DNA of 64,000 bases from Cohnella sp. SGD-V74 (GTDB taxonomy: Bacteria; Bacillota; Bacilli; Paenibacillales; Paenibacillaceae): positions 124,001-188,000 of the forward strand of contig NZ_PVYW01000014.1 of assembly GCF_003001675.1 (NCBI RefSeq). Direction: 5' to 3'. Position numbers and translations under genes: made by a program. The notes beneath the pieces are model-generated. The model did no database searches. It was not told where the DNA came from and saw nothing but the letters and a program-made list of their open reading frames with translations. Positions 61,493 to 64,000 of this stretch are shown in pieces. Within the stretch, counting starts at the first letter, position 1. The number at the start of each line of letters is the position of its first letter.

Positions 61493-63862
61493 TTAAACGC
61501 AGCTATAGTCGGATCGGGTTGCGGTGAAGGTGGCGGTAACGACGGTGAACCCTCCGTCCTCTGCCGTTTCGACGTTATCGAGCGATTCGTCCGCGGACCA
61601 GCCAAGCCCTGCGGGAAGCCGGGCTTCGAAGGCGACAGCTCCGCCGTCCGTTTCGGACCAAGAGGCTTCGATGTCCCCGCGAGGTGTCGGAATTGTACCT
61701 TTGGCCCAAGCGAGCCCTCCCGCGGCGGCGGGACGAAGCGCGACCAGCCCTTCCCCCAGCCGGGAGGTATCGACGCCCAGCACTTCGCGCGACAGCAAAT
61801 AAGTCGGAGAAGCGCCCCAGCCGTGAGAGAAGCTGACGGGGATGGAGGCCTGCATATACGTCGGCGTATGGCCCAGATACGGACTCGGCACCGTGCATGC
61901 GGGCAGCGACGGGTCGAACGTCTCCCACCATGTCGTCGCTCCCCGGTCGAGCATGGCTCCCCAGAAGTAACGAATTTCCTTCAACGCTTCTTCGCGATAG
62001 GAGTAAGCAAACAACGTTTCCAGAACGATATGGTAGAAAAACGCCCCCTTGATCGGCGGAAGCTTGCCGGTCAAGTAGAAGTCCTCGATGAAGCTTCTGG
62101 CCGCTTCCTCCTCCATGATTCCGCACCAGGCGGCGACGAAGTTCGTCTGCGCCGTTACGCTGTCGGACAGCCCGCCGGCTGACAGGCAATCCGCGAACAG
62201 CGGCCCTTCCGGCAAACGCATGCGCTCCCTGACCGTCTTGCGCAATTCGGCCGCTTTCGCCTCCAGCGCCCGCGATCTCGGCAACTCTCCCATGCGCTTG
62301 GCAAGCTGCGAGACGGTAAGCAGGAACTTGTAATAGTAGCAGGAGATCGCCGTTACCTTGTCCTTGCGCTCAATGTCGTCCGACCAATCGATAAAGCACC
62401 ACCAGCCGTCGCGGTCGGCATTGGCGAACAAGCCCTCTTCGTCCTCCTGCGCCCTGAACCATGCCTCCAGCCTGCTTATGGAAGGCCACAGCTCGGCCAG
62501 GAACCTGTCGTCCCCGCTGTAATCGACGTACTCCTTCACGCCGAACAGCCAATGCGCGCAAAAATCCGGGAGCATAAAGTCGTTCCTCTCCGGTCCCGTT
62601 CCGGGAATCGAACCGTCTTCGTTCTGAACGCGGGCGATCTGCAGCAAGCATTTGCGAACCAGGGACAAATCTCCGAAAGTTTGATAGACGACTCTGGCCA
62701 TCACGACGGCATCCGCCACCCACAATGCGGCCTCGCGATAGGGGCAATCCTCGAAATGCTCCTGGCTGTTGACGATTGCCGTATATTTGCCCACTTCCCA
62801 GATCCGGTTCAGCCTCTCGTCGCTGCACGCAAAGCTGCCATGCTCCAGATACGGGTAATGCACGGACTTCATTCGCACCGAGCGGACTTCGACGGGCGAC
62901 GGAGTTCCTTGCAGCGCAAGCTTCATGAACCGGAAAGCCCGTCTGCCGAAGGAACGCACGCGATTGCTTCCCTTCTTCAGCACGAACGTATCGGTAAGCT
63001 CCAGCTCAAGCCCTTCTCCGTAAAAAAGATGAGCGACCCCGCCCTCGGGAGCTTCAAGCTCCAGCTCGGGGTACCCGACGACTTCCGTTCCGAAATCGTA
63101 GGTCGCGTTCGGATAAGAGCCCGGCACAGAAGCATCGACGGACATTGAACCGGAGGGATCTGCGCCCTCAAGCACGGAACCGGCGTTAACAATCGCTCCG
63201 AGATAGGCCTGCTCTCCGACGAGGTCGACCGGTCGCAGCCAAGCTTGCTTCAAATGGGGAGTTTCCCGCTCCAGCAGCTTGGGCCACGGCGACTCCTCGC
63301 CATTCGCCACGGCAACGACCGTCGCGGCCGACCAATCCGAATCGTCGTACTCCGGCAGCTCCCATCCATCCTCCCGTTCGGCCAAGTAAATTTCCCGGTA
63401 CCCGCCCCACATATGCATGCGAATCGAATCCGGCCTCCACCTCGGAGAAACGCGGCATTTCCAGCCCTCTCCCGTAGCCGCCAAGCAGACGCTCACGTCA
63501 ACGCCCGCGTCCGGCTTCAGATCGACCTGGCACAGCAAACCTCCCGGACCCTGACGCTGTCCGGTGACGATGCTGTCCGTTCCGAAGTTGTAAGCCAGCA
63601 CACCGACAACGTTGCGTCCGGGACGCAGCTTATCGGCGATCTCGTATACGTCGTAATACTGCGAGCCGTTATCGCACGGCGACGGCCCTCTTCCGATCTC
63701 CTCGCCGTTCACGTACAGCTCGTATTCCTGATTTGCCGTTACGCGAAGCACAGCCCTCTCGGGAGACGTCCGAAGCTCGAACGAACCCCGCGCTTCCATA
63801 TATTGATTGTTTCGTCTCAGTTCCTCGTTCACCCAGATCCAGCTTGCTTCCCACTTCTTCAT
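61493..63862 (-). CDS. GH78-like alpha-L-rhamnosidase family protein
   Basis: A 789-residue protein without signal peptide. N-terminal beta-sandwich (about 1-330) of the bacterial rhamnosidase type begins ASWIWVNEELRRNNQYMEARGSFEL; the (alpha/alpha)6 barrel, about 340-690, contains HFEDCPYREAALWVADAVVMA, SIPGTGPERNDFMLPDFCAHWLFG and WWCFIDWSDD, which hold the acidic residues used in this clan; a C-terminal beta domain closes it. Members remove rhamnose or related sugars from oligosaccharides. GGGGAGCG lies right before ATG 63862. Two AGTATACT-type sites precede it, placing it in the regulon. Confidence 0.85.
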   Translation of the reverse strand: MKKWEASWIWVNEELRRNNQYMEARGSFELRTSPERAVLRVTANQEYELYVNGEEIGRGPSPCDNGSQYYDVYEIADKLRPGRNVVGVLAYNFGTDSIVTGQRQGPGGLLCQVDLKPDAGVDVSVCLAATGEGWKCRVSPRWRPDSIRMHMWGGYREIYLAEREDGWELPEYDDSDWSAATVVAVANGEESPWPKLLERETPHLKQAWLRPVDLVGEQAYLGAIVNAGSVLEGADPSGSMSVDASVPGSYPNATYDFGTEVVGYPELELEAPEGGVAHLFYGEGLELELTDTFVLKKGSNRVRSFGRRAFRFMKLALQGTPSPVEVRSVRMKSVHYPYLEHGSFACSDERLNRIWEVGKYTAIVNSQEHFEDCPYREAALWVADAVVMARVVYQTFGDLSLVRKCLLQIARVQNEDGSIPGTGPERNDFMLPDFCAHWLFGVKEYVDYSGDDRFLAELWPSISRLEAWFRAQEDEEGLFANADRDGWWCFIDWSDDIERKDKVTAISCYYYKFLLTVSQLAKRMGELPRSRALEAKAAELRKTVRERMRLPEGPLFADCLSAGGLSDSVTAQTNFVAAWCGIMEEEAARSFIEDFYLTGKLPPIKGAFFYHIVLETLFAYSYREEALKEIRYFWGAMLDRGATTWWETFDPSLPACTVPSPYLGHTPTYMQASIPVSFSHGWGASPTYLLSREVLGVDTSRLGEGLVALRPAAAGGLAWAKGTIPTPRGDIEASWSETDGGAVAFEARLPAGLGWSADESLDNVETAEDGGFTVVTATFTATRSDYSCV

Positions 63863-63904
63863 CGCTCCCCAACCTCCGGTATTCTCTGTAGCTTATATTT
63901 GTTA

Positions 63905-63939
63905 TTTAGTATACTTAATAATACTTTAATATACTTTTA
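63905..63939. promoter_or_regulatory. Tandem operators of the GH78-like gene
   Basis: TTTAGTATACTTAA (63905-63918), with perfect AGTATACT core, and TTTAATATACTTTTA (63925-63939). The motif is that of 53850-53886 and 55175-55187. The remaining bases to 64000 show no gene. Confidence 0.65.
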
Positions 63940-64000
63940 GTGTCTATATCTAACACAAAGAATTAACCGCTACCTCGCGATTGTGTCCTTAACAGCTCCA

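Noticed and set aside
1..64000. tRNA or rRNA genes
   Set aside because: I saw no cloverleaf with GTTCRANNC-type T-arm in place and no rRNA-like stretch.

Overview
The window looks like chromosomal DNA of a GC-rich, spore-forming member of the Paenibacillaceae, plausibly Cohnella- or Paenibacillus-like. The reasons are strong AGGAGG-type ribosome binding sites, frequent TTG/GTG starts, many sugar ABC transporters of the LplB/LplC and MalF/MalG types with solo AraC, ROK and AraR-type regulators, a cellulase anchored by SLH domains, a CIRCE heat-shock operator, and many intergenic minisatellites. The genus is inferred from style, not from a marker gene. I saw no rRNA, tRNA or complete insertion sequence.

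1-6.6 kb: a minus-strand run (DUF72 protein, Gfo/Idh/MocA oxidoreductase, MFS permease cut by the window edge) diverges from a plus-strand run (AAA ATPase, TPR membrane protein, coiled-coil membrane protein, secreted phosphodiester glycosidase). 6.6-20 kb: a minus-strand sugar-uptake region with two ABC systems (lipoprotein 8740-10119 with permeases 6873-8624; lipoprotein 12725-14395 with permeases 14456-16334), a BadF-type sugar kinase, a family-4 glycosidase, an AraC regulator, a ROK sugar kinase and a ROK repressor. A 17-bp perfect operator (TTAGTCCACTGGACTAA) sits at the lipoprotein promoter, and a degenerate copy lies in front of the ROK repressor, which suggests autoregulation plus control of uptake.

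20-29.3 kb: aldo/keto reductase, S-adenosylmethionine decarboxylase (speD), a VTT-domain membrane protein, two paralogous proteins built from 24 and 28 copies of a 14-residue HAEG repeat with a C-terminal peptidase-G2 self-cleaving domain, a P-loop kinase between them, a signal peptidase II and an ArsR/DUF2087 regulator. 29.3-31.3 kb holds no credible gene: two arrays of one repeat family in opposite orientation, then about 18 copies of a 50-bp repeat. 31.3-35.1 kb: a secreted GH5 cellulase with two carbohydrate-binding modules and three SLH domains, with a clear promoter and two AGAAAACGTTTTCT operators.

35-48 kb: a YpsA/SLOG protein, a plus-strand sugar-metabolism operon (oxidoreductase, two sugar-phosphate isomerase-like proteins, AraC regulator), DinB protein, WYL regulator, lipoate ligase, an unknown secreted protein, a GGDEF protein, htpG with a CIRCE element, and a Uma2 nuclease-like protein. 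48-64 kb: a second carbohydrate locus with an ABC system whose first permease is fused to a secreted beta-propeller, two AraR-type regulators, a GH99/WbsX-like protein, a 1320-residue DUF5722 secreted protein and a GH78-like rhamnosidase. A shared AGTATACTTTA-like motif stands before the solute-binding protein, one regulator, the DUF5722 gene and the rhamnosidase, so these probably form one regulon.

Most distinctive are the beta-propeller/permease fusion with its motif regulon, the paired HAEG/peptidase-G2 proteins, and a family of three palindromic elements that each abut a stop codon.
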